NCBI GenBank assembly: GCA_938082505.1
Contig: CALLLH010000009.1
Span: forward strand, 1-64,000
DNA length: 64,000 bases
DNA from: an uncultured Flavobacteriales bacterium
GTDB lineage: Bacteria; Bacteroidota; Bacteroidia; Flavobacteriales_D; Sanyastnellaceae
Reading direction: 5' to 3'
Positions 47,911-58,761 of the stretch are shown in pieces (position 1 is the first letter of the stretch; each line of letters starts with the position of its first letter). Below the pieces are notes generated by a model. The model was not told where the DNA came from. It saw only the letters and a program-made list of their open reading frames with translations, and ran no database searches. The position numbers and the translations under genes are program-made.

Positions 47911-48041
47911 TTCGCAATTTAACCCTACTGTCTCACGATCCACATTCCGCCCTGCGTCTTTCAATGCCCCGATTTGGATCATTTGCACCCGTTTGACCCA
48001 TTCAGGGAACAATCGGGAGAAAGCTGTGTTCTGTATTTGAA

Positions 48042-48689
48042 ATGGTACGTAAACCCAGCATCCTCCTCCTCGGTTCGGACAGCGCGACCCGAACGCATTC
48101 AGCGGAATTGACCGAGTTTGGTTGTGATGTTCGCGTGGCGAGCAAAGTCGCCGAAGCCGCCGGTCTCTGTCTTTTTGCTCCGCCTGACCTTGTCGTGGTC
48201 CTCGAACAGAAGAACGGCTTGGCCGATTTTGTGGAACAGCTCAAGGTGCAAGACAAAATCCTGTTGTTGGAATGGGTTCCCGTCCTGGCCGGTACGGATC
48301 AGGATGAATCCACCCCCATTCAGGATGCGGTTGAAGAAGCACTGCAAGAACTGGAGCAGACCCGCATCAGGGCCAAACATTTCTTCACCAAGGTGGGCAA
48401 CAAGTTGCGCCGGATTCACCTCCAAGACGTGCGCTTCATCGAAGTGGAAGGCAAGTACAGCGCCATCCATGTCGGAGAGAGGAAATATAACGTGAAGGCC
48501 AGCCTGAAGGACTTGCTGCTCAAATTGCCCACGGAGGACTTCGTGCGCGTGAGCCGGAACTATGTGATCAACATCGACAGGGTCACCCACATCGACACCT
48601 TTCAGTTTGTCATCAAGATTGACAACGACGAAATCCCGATTTCCAGGACCTACAAGGATGAGCTCATGAAGCGCATCCAAATGCTCTGA
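48042..48689 (+). CDS. LytTR DNA-binding regulator with degenerate receiver domain
   Basis: C-terminal FFTKVGNKLRRIHLQDVRFIEVEGKYSAIHVGERKYNVKASLKDLLLKLPTEDFVRVSRNYVINIDRVTHID (LytTR); N-terminal receiver-like but no acidic pair or phosphoacceptor Asp. Confidence 0.88.
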   Translation: MVRKPSILLLGSDSATRTHSAELTEFGCDVRVASKVAEAAGLCLFAPPDLVVVLEQKNGLADFVEQLKVQDKILLLEWVPVLAGTDQDESTPIQDAVEEALQELEQTRIRAKHFFTKVGNKLRRIHLQDVRFIEVEGKYSAIHVGERKYNVKASLKDLLLKLPTEDFVRVSRNYVINIDRVTHIDTFQFVIKIDNDEIPISRTYKDELMKRIQML

Positions 48690-48722
48690 CCGTCTCCCTT
48701 CGGGCTGACGTACAACCTGGGC

Positions 48723-49124
48723 TCAACGGTCGAGCCGCCATCCAAATCCGGACCACCTCCAAACGGTGGACACTGCTTCGTGGGAACACATGGTCAGCAC
48801 GCGCCCCCATCGCTGGCTGCGTATGAGGACCCATCCCTGTTGCTCATCGCAAAGAATCATCCATTTTTTGTTCCGGCGCCACCAAGGGCCTCCTACAGGT
48901 GTGACCAGGTCTCCTTCGTGAAGCCACCTGTCGTCGATGTCACGCAATCCACAACAACGGTCCCGGTGGGTCCATTTGATTTTGCGACCGGACCACCACA
49001 GGCCTTCTCTGCTGTAGAAGCGTTGCCCGGTTCCCTCTTCCCTCATCCAGCCCACAATACGGGCGCCGCGCCTCAAACGATAGCGCACGACCTCGGCAAT
49101 TGGAGTCCAGCATTGCTCTTTCAC
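48723..49124 (-). CDS. Tryptophan/arginine-rich hypothetical protein
   Basis: 133-aa ORF filling the gap between the LytTR gene and glnS; no recognised family. Confidence 0.4.
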   Translation of the reverse strand: MKEQCWTPIAEVVRYRLRRGARIVGWMREEGTGQRFYSREGLWWSGRKIKWTHRDRCCGLRDIDDRWLHEGDLVTPVGGPWWRRNKKWMILCDEQQGWVLIRSQRWGRVLTMCSHEAVSTVWRWSGFGWRLDR

Positions 49125-49221
49125 ACATGAAGAACCCCAAGACTTCGATTCTGTTCTACAATCTGCATGAATTCACCCGTGGAGGGACCAAGCCCGCGAC
49201 ACACAGGATAAATTTGCGCCC

Positions 49222-50919
49222 ATGCCCGAGCCGCCCATTCGACCTGCCGATGCCAATGAAGCCGAATCCGTGCACTTCATCGAACAGATCATCCAGGATG
49301 ACCTGGCGTCGGGGAAGCATGCTTCAATCCACACCCGCTTCCCTCCGGAGCCCAATGGGTACCTGCACATTGGACACGCGAAGGCCATCTGTCTTTCTTT
49401 CGGAATCGCCGAAAAATATGATGGCCAGGTCAACCTGAGGTTCGACGACACCAATCCTGAGAAGGAGAGTCAGGAATATGTGGATGCCATTCGGCGGGAC
49501 GTCTCCTGGCTCGGATACCAATGGAACGGGGGAGAATACTTTACGAGCGACTATTTCGAACAGCTGCACGGCTTTGCCGTCCAACTCATTGAGCATGGGC
49601 ATGCCTACGTGGACCATCAGTCCCCGGAAGAAATCGCTGCCGGAAAAGGAACGCCCACAAAAGCGGGAGAGGACAGTCCCTTCAGAAACCGCCCGACTGA
49701 GGAGAACCTGCAGCTCTTCAGCGAGATGAGGGCGGGGCTCCATCCCGATGGACACTGTGTACTCAGGGCCAAAATCGACATGGCGCATCCCAACATGCAC
49801 ATGCGTGACCCGGTCATATACCGGATCAAACGCGCCCATCACCACAGAACCGGCGATGACTGGTGCATCTATCCCATGTACGATTTCGCACATGGCCAGA
49901 GCGACTCCATCGAAGGCATTACCCATTCGCTGTGCACCTTGGAATTCGAGGTGCACCGCCCGCTGTATGATTGGTTCATCCGCACCCTTGGCATCTTCCC
50001 GAGCCGCCAGATCGAATTCGCCCGATTGAACCTGGACCACACCGTGATGTCCAAGCGCAAGCTCCTCAGGCTTGTGGAGGAAGGCGTTGTGGAAGGATGG
50101 GATGACCCCCGCATGCCTACCATCAGTGGATTGCGGAGACGCGGATTCACTCCGGAAAGCATCCGGACCTTTTGTGAGCGTGTGGGCATTGCCAAGCGCG
50201 AGAATGTCATCGATTTCAGCCTCCTGGAGTGGGCATTGCGGGAACATCTGAACAGGGTGGCTCCCCGGGCCATGGCCGTATTGGACCCCATCAAACTGGT
50301 GATACTGAATTACCCGGAGGGCCAATCCGAAATGCTGCCTTCGGAAAACAACCCCGAAGACCCCTCGGCAGGCACCAGGGAGATGCCCTTCTCCAAGGTC
50401 TTGTACATCGAACGGGAAGACTTCAAGGAGGAGGCCAACAAGAAGTGGTTCCGGCTCGCTCCCGGAAAGACCGTTCGATTGAAATCAGCCTACATCGTCC
50501 GTTATCTGGATCACATCAAGGGTCCCAATGGCCAAGTCGAAGAAGTCCATGTGGAATATTTCCCCGACAGCAAGAGCGGCTCGGACACCAGTGGCATCAA
50601 AGCCAAGGGAACATTGCATTGGGTCAATGTCGAAACGGCCGAAGAAGCAGAAGTGCGGTTGTATGACCGTCTATTCTCAGATCCAGCGCCAGACGGCCAT
50701 GCAGACCGGGATTTCATGGACTTCCTGAACCCCGACAGCCTTCAGGTGCGGTCTCGCTGCATGGTGGAACCCTCGCTTGCCCTTGCCCGCCCCGGAGTGC
50801 CTCACCAATTCACCAGACTCGGCTATTTCACTTTGGACGAGAAACGAACGAAAGACACGGGACACATGGTCTGGAACCGTGCGGTGACCCTCAAGGACGG
50901 TTGGAAGGGGCAGGGCTGA
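49222..50919 (+). CDS. glnS: Glutaminyl-tRNA synthetase
   Basis: [96 protein letters not shown]. Confidence 0.97.
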   Translation: MPEPPIRPADANEAESVHFIEQIIQDDLASGKHASIHTRFPPEPNGYLHIGHAKAICLSFGIAEKYDGQVNLRFDDTNPEKESQEYVDAIRRDVSWLGYQWNGGEYFTSDYFEQLHGFAVQLIEHGHAYVDHQSPEEIAAGKGTPTKAGEDSPFRNRPTEENLQLFSEMRAGLHPDGHCVLRAKIDMAHPNMHMRDPVIYRIKRAHHHRTGDDWCIYPMYDFAHGQSDSIEGITHSLCTLEFEVHRPLYDWFIRTLGIFPSRQIEFARLNLDHTVMSKRKLLRLVEEGVVEGWDDPRMPTISGLRRRGFTPESIRTFCERVGIAKRENVIDFSLLEWALREHLNRVAPRAMAVLDPIKLVILNYPEGQSEMLPSENNPEDPSAGTREMPFSKVLYIEREDFKEEANKKWFRLAPGKTVRLKSAYIVRYLDHIKGPNGQVEEVHVEYFPDSKSGSDTSGIKAKGTLHWVNVETAEEAEVRLYDRLFSDPAPDGHADRDFMDFLNPDSLQVRSRCMVEPSLALARPGVPHQFTRLGYFTLDEKRTKDTGHMVWNRAVTLKDGWKGQG

Positions 50920-52411
50920 CTTCCACCTGCTCCAACCACTGGTCGAAGGCATCGCGGGCTTCTTTCTCCTGAAGCTTTCCACCATCCACCTTTGACTGCA
51001 GATCACGCCATGCATCGAGGATGACGGGACCATACCGCATCATCAAATCACGGGCGGCTTCCGTTTCGTTTGGAATCAAACCGTCGAGAATCGCATCCTT
51101 GATCAGGTTCTTGACCGCCCCGATGGGCCGGCAGGGTGGAATGCCCAAGGCCTTCATGACATCCTCACCACTGATGGGCGGCTCGAAATTCCGCACACGG
51201 TCCTTCTCCTCAACCTCCACCAACTTCCTGACCACCACATCATAATTCTGGAGGTAACGCTCCACCTTGGCCTCGTTCTTCGAGGTGATATCCGCCCGAG
51301 CCAACACCATCAGGTCGTCCACATCATCGCCTGCCTCGAACAACAGACGACGGACGGCACTGTCCGTCACTTCCTCCTTCGTCAAAGCGATGGGCCGCAA
51401 ATGCAGCAGGACCAGCTTTTGGACGTACTTCATCTGGTGGTCCAATGGCAGCTTGAGTCGCTTGAAGATCTTGGGCACCATCCGCGCTCCCCTGTCCTCA
51501 TGGCCATGAAAGGTCCAACCATGATCAGGGTGGAACCGCTTGGTCGGCGGCTTCGCAATGTCATGCAACAGGGCCGCCCAGCGCAACCAGAGGTTGGTGC
51601 TCACGGCCGCCACGTTGTCCACCACCTCCAGGGTGTGATAGAAGTTGTCCTTGTGCCCGATGCCATTGCGGCGCTCAACCCCCTTCAATGCCACCACTTC
51701 CGGAAAGAATTCATCGAGCAACTGTGTCTTCAGCAGAAGCTTGAAGCCCACACTCGGCCGGCGACTCAAGAGGATCTTGTTCAATTCCACATGGATGCGC
51801 TCCTCTGAAATGATCTCCAGCCGACCACTGTTTCGTTGAATGGCCTCAAGTGCCCGGGGCTCGATGTGAAATCCCAATTGAGAGGCGAAGCGCACCGCCC
51901 GGAGCATCCGCAAAGGGTCATCCGTGAAGGTCACTTCGGGATCCAATGGGGTCCGGATCACCCGATCCTCCAGATCGCGCAATCCCCCAAATGGATCTAT
52001 CAATGTCCCGAACCCATCAGAATTGAGACGAATGGCCAGGGCATTGATCGTGAAATCGCGTCGCAGTTGGTCGTCCTCGATGCTGCCATCCTCGACAATC
52101 GGTTTTCTGCTGTCCCGCTGGTACGACTCCTTTCTTGCCCCGACGAATTCCACTTCGCATCCCCCATGACGGAACATGGCCGTTCCGAAATTCTTGAATA
52201 CCGAGACTTTCCCGGCCCCGAGGGCCTCCGCTACACTGCGTGCCAACGCGATCCCGCTGCCCTCCACGACGATATCGATGTCCTTCGAGGGGCGCCCCAG
52301 CAGCAAGTCACGCACGAATCCTCCGATGGCAAAGGCCTCCTGACCCTTCCTGTCCGCTTCCTCACCCACGGCTCGAAAGACGGGATGCACCAATTGATCT
52401 GAGAAATTCAC
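50891..52411 (-). CDS. CCA tRNA nucleotidyltransferase / poly(A) polymerase family with HD domain
   Basis: [81 protein letters not shown]. Confidence 0.94.
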   Translation of the reverse strand: MNFSDQLVHPVFRAVGEEADRKGQEAFAIGGFVRDLLLGRPSKDIDIVVEGSGIALARSVAEALGAGKVSVFKNFGTAMFRHGGCEVEFVGARKESYQRDSRKPIVEDGSIEDDQLRRDFTINALAIRLNSDGFGTLIDPFGGLRDLEDRVIRTPLDPEVTFTDDPLRMLRAVRFASQLGFHIEPRALEAIQRNSGRLEIISEERIHVELNKILLSRRPSVGFKLLLKTQLLDEFFPEVVALKGVERRNGIGHKDNFYHTLEVVDNVAAVSTNLWLRWAALLHDIAKPPTKRFHPDHGWTFHGHEDRGARMVPKIFKRLKLPLDHQMKYVQKLVLLHLRPIALTKEEVTDSAVRRLLFEAGDDVDDLMVLARADITSKNEAKVERYLQNYDVVVRKLVEVEEKDRVRNFEPPISGEDVMKALGIPPCRPIGAVKNLIKDAILDGLIPNETEAARDLMMRYGPVILDAWRDLQSKVDGGKLQEKEARDAFDQWLEQVEVSPAPSNRP

Positions 52412-53007
52412 GGCCTCAGTATTTCAATCCGCCCCAAGGCATCCAATTTGACCATGCTCGATGGGGCCGCCCCCCGTCGATCACGTCCCGTCACACAAAC
52501 GTGGTTCACACCAGAACGAAGGCTTCCCGCGATTTCCGAGAAATGTCCCGGAGTAGGCTGGCCTGTCAAGTTGGCCGAAGTCGAAACAAGGGGCACATCA
52601 ATGCCCCGGATGATGAATTGCAGGAACGGATCGTGCACCACTCGGATGGCCAGGCTGCCGTCCTCAGCCAGCAGGGCAGGGGTGACATCTCGGCCTCCGG
52701 GCAGCACCAAGGTCATGGGCCGGCAACCCGGTCCGTTTTCCCGAAGCAAGTCCCAGGCGATGTCCGGAACAGGATGGGTGTATTCCTCAAGCAATCCTTC
52801 TGCATCCACCAGGACCAAGGACGGCTGACCACCTTCGCGCCCCTTCAATGCATAAAGTCGGTCCAAGGCTTCTGGGTCATCCGCACGACAACCGAGCCCC
52901 CACACCGTATCCGTCGGGTACAGGATGACCCCCCCGGACTTCAGTGCACGGACCGCCATGATGGCATCCTCCCTCCAGGGGGCGTTTTTCAGTGCTCGCG
53001 GAGCCAA
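52408..53007 (-). CDS. L-threonylcarbamoyladenylate synthase (Sua5/YciO/YrdC family)
   Basis: [68 protein letters not shown]. Confidence 0.93.
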   Translation of the reverse strand: MAPRALKNAPWREDAIMAVRALKSGGVILYPTDTVWGLGCRADDPEALDRLYALKGREGGQPSLVLVDAEGLLEEYTHPVPDIAWDLLRENGPGCRPMTLVLPGGRDVTPALLAEDGSLAIRVVHDPFLQFIIRGIDVPLVSTSANLTGQPTPGHFSEIAGSLRSGVNHVCVTGRDRRGAAPSSMVKLDALGRIEILRP

Positions 53008-53951
53008 TTTCCTATGTTCCTTTGGATCCGGGCGACGGTATCCGCCTCCTCGGGAATGACAAAATCCAACCCGGTCATCTGCTCGAAAAGCGCGATATAC
53101 CGCCTGCTTACGTGGTCGACGAAGGCATCATCCATGGTCGGAATCCGGTCGCCATCTCGCCCCATGAATCCCCCCTCGATCAGCCATTCACGCACAAACT
53201 CCTTGCTCAATTGTGACTGTGGAGCACCCGCGGCCTGCCGCGCCTCAAAGCCATCGGCATGGAAATAACGGCTGCTGTCCGGGGTGTGCACTTCGTCCAT
53301 CAGCATGAGCTCACCTGCATGCAGGCCAAACTCGTACTTCGTATCCACCAGGATGAGTCCCCGCTCGGCAGCCATGGCGCGACCGCGGGCGAAAAGCGCT
53401 TTGGTCACCTCCGCCATGCGCCCGTACAATTCAGCATCCACGATGCCCCTTGACAGAATCTCAGCTTCCGAAATGTCTTCGTCATGTCCTTCCTCAGCCT
53501 TGGTGGCCGGGGTGATGATGGGCTCCGGAAAAGCATCGTGCTCCTTCATGCCCTCCGGCAGCACGACCCCGCACAGCAAGCGGCCTCCATCGCGGTAGGT
53601 GCGCCAGGCATGGCCCGTCAAATGCCCGCGAATGACCATCTCCAATCGGATGGGCTCGCACCGCTTGCCCACAGCCACGTTGGGGTCAGGAGCATCCTCA
53701 AGCCATACTGGTACAATGTCCGAGACTGCTTCAAGCATGTATGCCGCCAGCTGATTGAGCACCTGACCCTTGAAGGGGATGGGCCGGGGAAGCACCACAT
53801 CAAAGGCAGAAATGCGGTCACTCGCCACCATCAACAGGCGTCCATCCGCCAAGGTGTGCACGTCGCGGACCTTGCCGCGGTAATAGGCGGACTCTCCGAC
53901 AAACTGAAGCCGCTGCTCATACAGTGGCATGGGAGAAACGGAGGTGTTCAT
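52989..53951 (-). CDS. purC: Phosphoribosylaminoimidazole-succinocarboxamide synthase
   Basis: YYRGKVRDVHTLADGRLLMVASDRISAFDVVLPRPIPFKGQVLNQLAAYML; LILVDTKYEFGLHAGELMLMDEVHTPDSSRYF. Confidence 0.95.
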   Translation of the reverse strand: MNTSVSPMPLYEQRLQFVGESAYYRGKVRDVHTLADGRLLMVASDRISAFDVVLPRPIPFKGQVLNQLAAYMLEAVSDIVPVWLEDAPDPNVAVGKRCEPIRLEMVIRGHLTGHAWRTYRDGGRLLCGVVLPEGMKEHDAFPEPIITPATKAEEGHDEDISEAEILSRGIVDAELYGRMAEVTKALFARGRAMAAERGLILVDTKYEFGLHAGELMLMDEVHTPDSSRYFHADGFEARQAAGAPQSQLSKEFVREWLIEGGFMGRDGDRIPTMDDAFVDHVSRRYIALFEQMTGLDFVIPEEADTVARIQRNIGNWLREH

Positions 53952-55021
53952 GCTCTTGTCTCTGGTACAATATCGTCATCACCTGACGGAGGTTCACCGT
54001 CCTGTTCTTCGTCCTTGACCCATCGCTTTGGAGGAACCTTGCCCAGTGGTTGGGCCACACCACCGTTCTGGCCGTGCTGCTCGGCATCCTCGAACGCCTT
54101 GATTACTTTTTTCACAAGGGAATGGCGCACGACATCATCCCCTGTCAACGTAACGAACTCCAAACCATTCACGCCATCCAGAACACGCCGCGCAAACCGA
54201 AGACCGCTCTCCTGGCGGTGCGGCAGGTCCACCTGTGAGGCGTCCCCGGTCACGACGAACGTGGCGGAACGGCCCATCCGCGTCAGGAACATCTTCATCT
54301 GGGCCACAGTGGAATTCTGCGCCTCGTCGAGGATGACGAAAGCCTTGTCCAGGGTTCGCCCCCGCATGAAGGCCAATGGTGCGATCTCGATGACGCCCTT
54401 TTCCAAATGGTCCGCCACCCGTTCATAGGGCAGCATGTCCGTCAATGCATCATACAGGGGCTGCATGTACGGGTCCAATTTCTCTTTCAGGTCGCCGGGC
54501 AGGAATCCGAGATTTTCGCCGGCCTCTACAGCAGGCCGGGTCAGGATGATGCGGCGTACTTTTTTCTCCTTCAAGGCCTGAACGGCGAGGGCCACGGCCG
54601 TGTAGGTCTTGCCTGACCCCGCGGGGCCAATGGCAAACACCATGTCATGCTCACGAACCGCCTCAACCAACTTGCGCTGGTTCGGCGTTCTTGCGGTCAC
54701 CCTCAAACCTCCCGGGCCATAGACCAGCGTTTCATCCTCGGAAGCAGATTTCCTGAGTTCTACACCATCGTCCTTCATCAGGCGGTCCAGATCGTCTTCG
54801 GCCAGGCTGCCAAACCGCTCGAGGTGCCACACCACAAGGTCCCACTTGGCCGCGAAGGCATCGAGGTCATTCTTGGCCCCCAAGGCCTTGACCTCATGGC
54901 CACGCCCCACCAATTTCAGCTTGGGGAAGTACCCCTTGAGCTGGGCAAATTTGCGGTGCCCCGCGCCGAAAAACTCCAAAGGCGGCACATCGGGAAGGGA
55001 GAATTTGCGTTCAGAACTCAC
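53948..55021 (-). CDS. phoH: PhoH family protein (GTG start)
   Basis: MVFAIGPAGSGKTYTAVALAVQALKEKKVRRIILTRPAVEAGENLGFLPGDLKEKLDPYMQPLYDAL; AFVILDEAQNSTVAQMKMFLTRMG. Confidence 0.94.
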   Translation of the reverse strand: MSSERKFSLPDVPPLEFFGAGHRKFAQLKGYFPKLKLVGRGHEVKALGAKNDLDAFAAKWDLVVWHLERFGSLAEDDLDRLMKDDGVELRKSASEDETLVYGPGGLRVTARTPNQRKLVEAVREHDMVFAIGPAGSGKTYTAVALAVQALKEKKVRRIILTRPAVEAGENLGFLPGDLKEKLDPYMQPLYDALTDMLPYERVADHLEKGVIEIAPLAFMRGRTLDKAFVILDEAQNSTVAQMKMFLTRMGRSATFVVTGDASQVDLPHRQESGLRFARRVLDGVNGLEFVTLTGDDVVRHSLVKKVIKAFEDAEQHGQNGGVAQPLGKVPPKRWVKDEEQDGEPPSGDDDIVPETRA

Positions 55022-55109
55022 GGTGTGGAAACAACTGTGGGGAGGTTTAGGGATATCTCGTGGACGAACGGCAAATCTACTCCGAAGGGATGCTGAATTT
55101 TGAAGTGGC

Positions 55110-55955
55110 ATGGAGCAAAGGCAAACTGCACCCCGCATTGTTACGCTGACGTCCGATTATGGGACGGACAGCCTGTATGCCGCTGCCCTGAAAGGCGCCA
55201 TCATATCCAGGGATCCGGGCATCAGGATAGTCGACATATCACACAGCATCCGGCCATTCGACACCAACAATGCGGCTTTTGCACTCCGCGTCGCCGCGCC
55301 CCATTTCCCCAAGGGCACGGTGCACATCATTGCCATGAATGCCCTGGCCACAGAGGAGTACAACCATCGGGTCATGGAGCTTGCCGGACAATTTTATGTG
55401 GCTTTGGACGACGGAATATTCTCCTTGATTGCAGAACGGGAACCGGATGCGATTCATGACATCTCGGTCACATCCGAAAGCGACATCCTGACTTTCCCGG
55501 AACGTCACATTTTCGTCCAGGTGGCCTGCCACCTTGTCCAGGGAGGCGTCCCCGCAGTGATCGGTCGACCGGCGGCAGGATGGGTGGAAAGCGAATGGCA
55601 GCGGCCCCTGATCGGTGCGGACTATGTCCAGGGCATCGTACTCCACGTGGACCACTATGGAAATCTGATCACCAACATCGACGACCGCACCTTCAAGAAG
55701 GTGGGAAAAGACCGCCCCTTCAAGATTCCACTCCGGGCAAGCCGGATGGATGTCGAGCGCATACACCGCCATTATGGCGCGGTACCGGACGGAGAACGGG
55801 TGGCCATTTTCAATCACATGGGACTGCTGGAAATTGCCATCAACAATGGCGCCACCAACAGTGGGGGAGGCGCAAGCCAACTATTTGGCCTCCATGTGGG
55901 CTCTGGCATACGCATCGAGTTTGCGCCCTTGACACCTTCCAACTCCACGCCATGA
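55110..55955 (+). CDS. SAM hydrolase (DUF62, SAM hydroxide adenosyltransferase) family protein
   Basis: RIVTLTSDYGTDSLYAAALKGAIISRDPGIRIVDISHSIRPFDTNNAAFALRVAAPHFPKGTVHIIAMN; VLHVDHYGNLITNI; GNGATNSGGGASQLFGL-like C-term. Confidence 0.9.
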   Translation: MEQRQTAPRIVTLTSDYGTDSLYAAALKGAIISRDPGIRIVDISHSIRPFDTNNAAFALRVAAPHFPKGTVHIIAMNALATEEYNHRVMELAGQFYVALDDGIFSLIAEREPDAIHDISVTSESDILTFPERHIFVQVACHLVQGGVPAVIGRPAAGWVESEWQRPLIGADYVQGIVLHVDHYGNLITNIDDRTFKKVGKDRPFKIPLRASRMDVERIHRHYGAVPDGERVAIFNHMGLLEIAINNGATNSGGGASQLFGLHVGSGIRIEFAPLTPSNSTP

Positions 55956-56245
55956 TCCTCCGCATCGTGCACATGCATTTCAAGCCGGGTTCCGTTGAGG
56001 AGTTTCTGCGGCTCTTCGAGCACCACAGGGATGCCATCGCAGGCAGCGCGGGATGCCGGAGCCTTCGACTGGTGCGGTCCGAGGACAACATGACCTCGTT
56101 GAGTACCGTCAGCATCTGGGACAGTGCATCCGACCTCGATGCATACCGACATGGCGCGTTGTTCGCCGAAGTCTGGCCACACACCAAGGCCCTGTTTGCA
56201 TCCTCACCCCATGCGGAAAGCCATACCGTACTCTGGGCTTCCTAA
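55952..56245 (+). CDS. Antibiotic biosynthesis monooxygenase (ABM) domain protein
   Basis: MILRIVHMHFKPGSVEEFLRLFEHHRDAIAGSAGCRSLRLVRSEDNMTSLSTVSIWDSASDLDAYRHGALFAEVW; ATGA overlap with upstream gene. Confidence 0.85.
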   Translation: MILRIVHMHFKPGSVEEFLRLFEHHRDAIAGSAGCRSLRLVRSEDNMTSLSTVSIWDSASDLDAYRHGALFAEVWPHTKALFASSPHAESHTVLWAS

Positions 56246-56260
56246 TTTCGAACACGATTC

Positions 56261-56998
56261 ATGTTTGCCCTCTACAAGAAGGAACTCCGCAGTTTTCTAT
56301 CCTCCATCATCGGAACGGTGGTGTTGGGCGTATTCCTGCTCATGGGAGGCCTGTTCCACTGGGTCTTCCCGGGGCAGTGGAACCTGCTGTCCAACGGCGT
56401 GGCTGAAATGAACGCTTTTTTCCTGTTCACGCCTTGGATCCTGATGTTCCTGATTCCAGCCATCACCATGCGTTCCATTCCCGAAGAGCGCAACCAGGGC
56501 ACCCTGGAGTTGCTGCTGACGCATCCGCTCGATCCCGTCCGCATCATCCGGGCGAAGTTCCTGGCGGGCATCACCTTGGTGTCCCTCGCGCTCCTGCCCA
56601 CACTCGTCGGTTTCGGCATCCTGCACCACCTCGGAAACCCACCGGGCAACATCGACAGCGGCTCCGTGATGGCCGGTTACCTCGGCCTCATGATGCTGGG
56701 AGCGGCATTCGTAGCCACAGGCCTGGCGGCATCGGCACGGACGGACAGCCAGATTGTCGCTTTTCTGACCACAGCCCTGGCTTGCCTCATCCTCTACTAT
56801 GGCCCCTCCGCCCTTGGGTCCTACGCCTTGTTCGGCAGCTGGGACCACGTCATCCAATGGTGCGCCATGGAAACCCACTTCCGTTCCATTGGCAAAGGGG
56901 TCATCGTCGTCGCTGACCTGCTGTGGTTCGCCGCATACACCACCCTGGCGTTGGCCATAGCCCAATCCCAGATCAAGCCAGGTAAAGCAAGCACATGA
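56261..56998 (+). CDS. gldF: Gliding motility-associated ABC transporter permease GldF
   Basis: MFALYKKELRSFLSSIIGTVVLGVFLLMGGLFHWVFPG; FTPWILMFLIPAITMRSIPEERNQGTLELLLTHPLDPVRIIRAKFLAG. Confidence 0.93.
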   Translation: MFALYKKELRSFLSSIIGTVVLGVFLLMGGLFHWVFPGQWNLLSNGVAEMNAFFLFTPWILMFLIPAITMRSIPEERNQGTLELLLTHPLDPVRIIRAKFLAGITLVSLALLPTLVGFGILHHLGNPPGNIDSGSVMAGYLGLMMLGAAFVATGLAASARTDSQIVAFLTTALACLILYYGPSALGSYALFGSWDHVIQWCAMETHFRSIGKGVIVVADLLWFAAYTTLALAIAQSQIKPGKAST

Positions 56999-58761
56999 GC
57001 AGGCATCTCAAATTCCTGACATCCGATGGATGGCGAAGCGTGCTGATCAGTGCGGGACTGCTCTTGGCGTTGGGACCGACAGGCTGGCGGTTCGACGTCA
57101 CGGAGGACCAACGCCACAGCCTGACCCAAGCGACAGCCGACATGCTCGACTCCCTGTCCCAGGGGGAAGAAGAGGTCCTTGTGCGCTGCTATCTGGAAGG
57201 TGATTTCCCCGCCCGATACCGCAGACTGTCCGATGAAATCAGGAGCAAGCTGCGCACCTTCTCCGCGGAAAGTGGCGGTGCGCTGCGCTGGGATTTCATC
57301 GACGTGACCGCCAGTGGGGACGAGAAGACCATCGGAGAAACGGAATTGGCCCTCTATGAACAGGGCCTGCGGTTCACGCGGGTGGCTTACCGAGAAAATG
57401 GCATCACCGCCTTCCAGAATGTCTGGCCCTGTGCCATGGTGACAGTGAACGGCGTGGATCATCCCATTCAATTCCTTCGCTCCGAGACCATGGAACCGGA
57501 TGAGGTCATGGTTCAGAATGCCATCACCCAGGTTGAATTCACCCTGGGACAAGCCATCCGGATGGGATTGCGCAAACGGCGTCCAGTGGTGGGCATCCTG
57601 CAAGGCCATGGTTGTTGGGAACCCGTGGAGACAGCAGATTTCACTGCGACCCTGGCAGAATCGGCCGATGTGGTGGACGTCCGGCTCGACGGCCAGGTGG
57701 ATGCCCTCTGCGAGCGCATCGAGGGACGGACCTGGAGACAGCCCAAATTCGATGCCCTGGTGGTGGCCGGGCCGGATTCAACATTCAGCGAGCGCGACAA
57801 GCTGCTGCTCGACCAGTACCTGATGAATGGAGGACGCATGCTGTGGCTTGTGGATCCACTGGTGACGAGCCGAGACAGCCTGGCAACCCGCCAATTCACA
57901 ATGGCCACCACCCGGGAAATCAACTTGTTCGACCAACTGTTCCATTATGGAGCACGGTTCAATCGGGAAATGGTCCTTGACGCCCAATGCGCTCCGATCA
58001 TGCTCAATGCGGGGCCCATGGGTGACCACCGGAACATGCAGATGTTCAGCTGGTACTTTGCGCCCGTCGTCCTGTCCACACCGGATGCCCACCCCATCTG
58101 CGCCAACCTGGATCCCGTCCATTTCGATTTCGCAGGAACCCTCGATGCAGTGAATCCGACAGAAGGCCGCAAGTCCACAGTCCTGTTGTCGAGTTCAGCC
58201 CGCTCCTTGACCTATAAAGCGCCTGCGCGGGTGGGAGCAGGGGTCGTCGAATTGCCACCGGACCACTTCGAAACGGGCCGCACGGAAGGTTTTCCGCTCG
58301 CCCTCCTCCTGGAAGGCACGTTCGACAGTTTCTATGCCATGAGGCTGGGCACCGCACTGCGAGAAGACCCTGAGTTCGCCTTCAGGAGCCAAACGGAAAA
58401 TGGCAAGATCATCGCAGTGGCGGACGCTGATTTCATTCGGAACGAGGTTCGCCGGTCCGAGGAAGGGACCATTCCAATGCCGCTGGGGTACGACCGCTAC
58501 TCCCAACAGGTGATCTACGACAACAAGGAATGGCTGATGAACGCCATCAGCTATCTGCTCGATGATGCGGCCTCCATCAGCCTCAGGTCGAGAACCATCG
58601 CCTTCCGTCCCCTCGATGATGCCCGCATCCGAGGACATGAGAGCCGCTGGTCCATGCTGGCCATAGGAGGTCCGATCAGCATGGTCTTGGTCCTCGGATG
58701 GCTCCTGTCCATCTTGCGCAGAAAGCGCTGGACCCACCCTGGATTACCCACCACCGCATGA
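56995..58761 (+). CDS. gldG: Gliding motility-associated ABC transporter substrate-binding protein GldG
   Basis: RFDVTEDQRHSLTQATADMLDSLSQGEEEVLVRCYLEGDFPARYRRLSDEIRSKLRTFS; FLRSETMEPDEVMVQNAITQVEFTLGQAIR; C-terminal TM segment; 4-bp overlap with gldF. Confidence 0.93.
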   Translation: MSRHLKFLTSDGWRSVLISAGLLLALGPTGWRFDVTEDQRHSLTQATADMLDSLSQGEEEVLVRCYLEGDFPARYRRLSDEIRSKLRTFSAESGGALRWDFIDVTASGDEKTIGETELALYEQGLRFTRVAYRENGITAFQNVWPCAMVTVNGVDHPIQFLRSETMEPDEVMVQNAITQVEFTLGQAIRMGLRKRRPVVGILQGHGCWEPVETADFTATLAESADVVDVRLDGQVDALCERIEGRTWRQPKFDALVVAGPDSTFSERDKLLLDQYLMNGGRMLWLVDPLVTSRDSLATRQFTMATTREINLFDQLFHYGARFNREMVLDAQCAPIMLNAGPMGDHRNMQMFSWYFAPVVLSTPDAHPICANLDPVHFDFAGTLDAVNPTEGRKSTVLLSSSARSLTYKAPARVGAGVVELPPDHFETGRTEGFPLALLLEGTFDSFYAMRLGTALREDPEFAFRSQTENGKIIAVADADFIRNEVRRSEEGTIPMPLGYDRYSQQVIYDNKEWLMNAISYLLDDAASISLRSRTIAFRPLDDARIRGHESRWSMLAIGGPISMVLVLGWLLSILRRKRWTHPGLPTTA

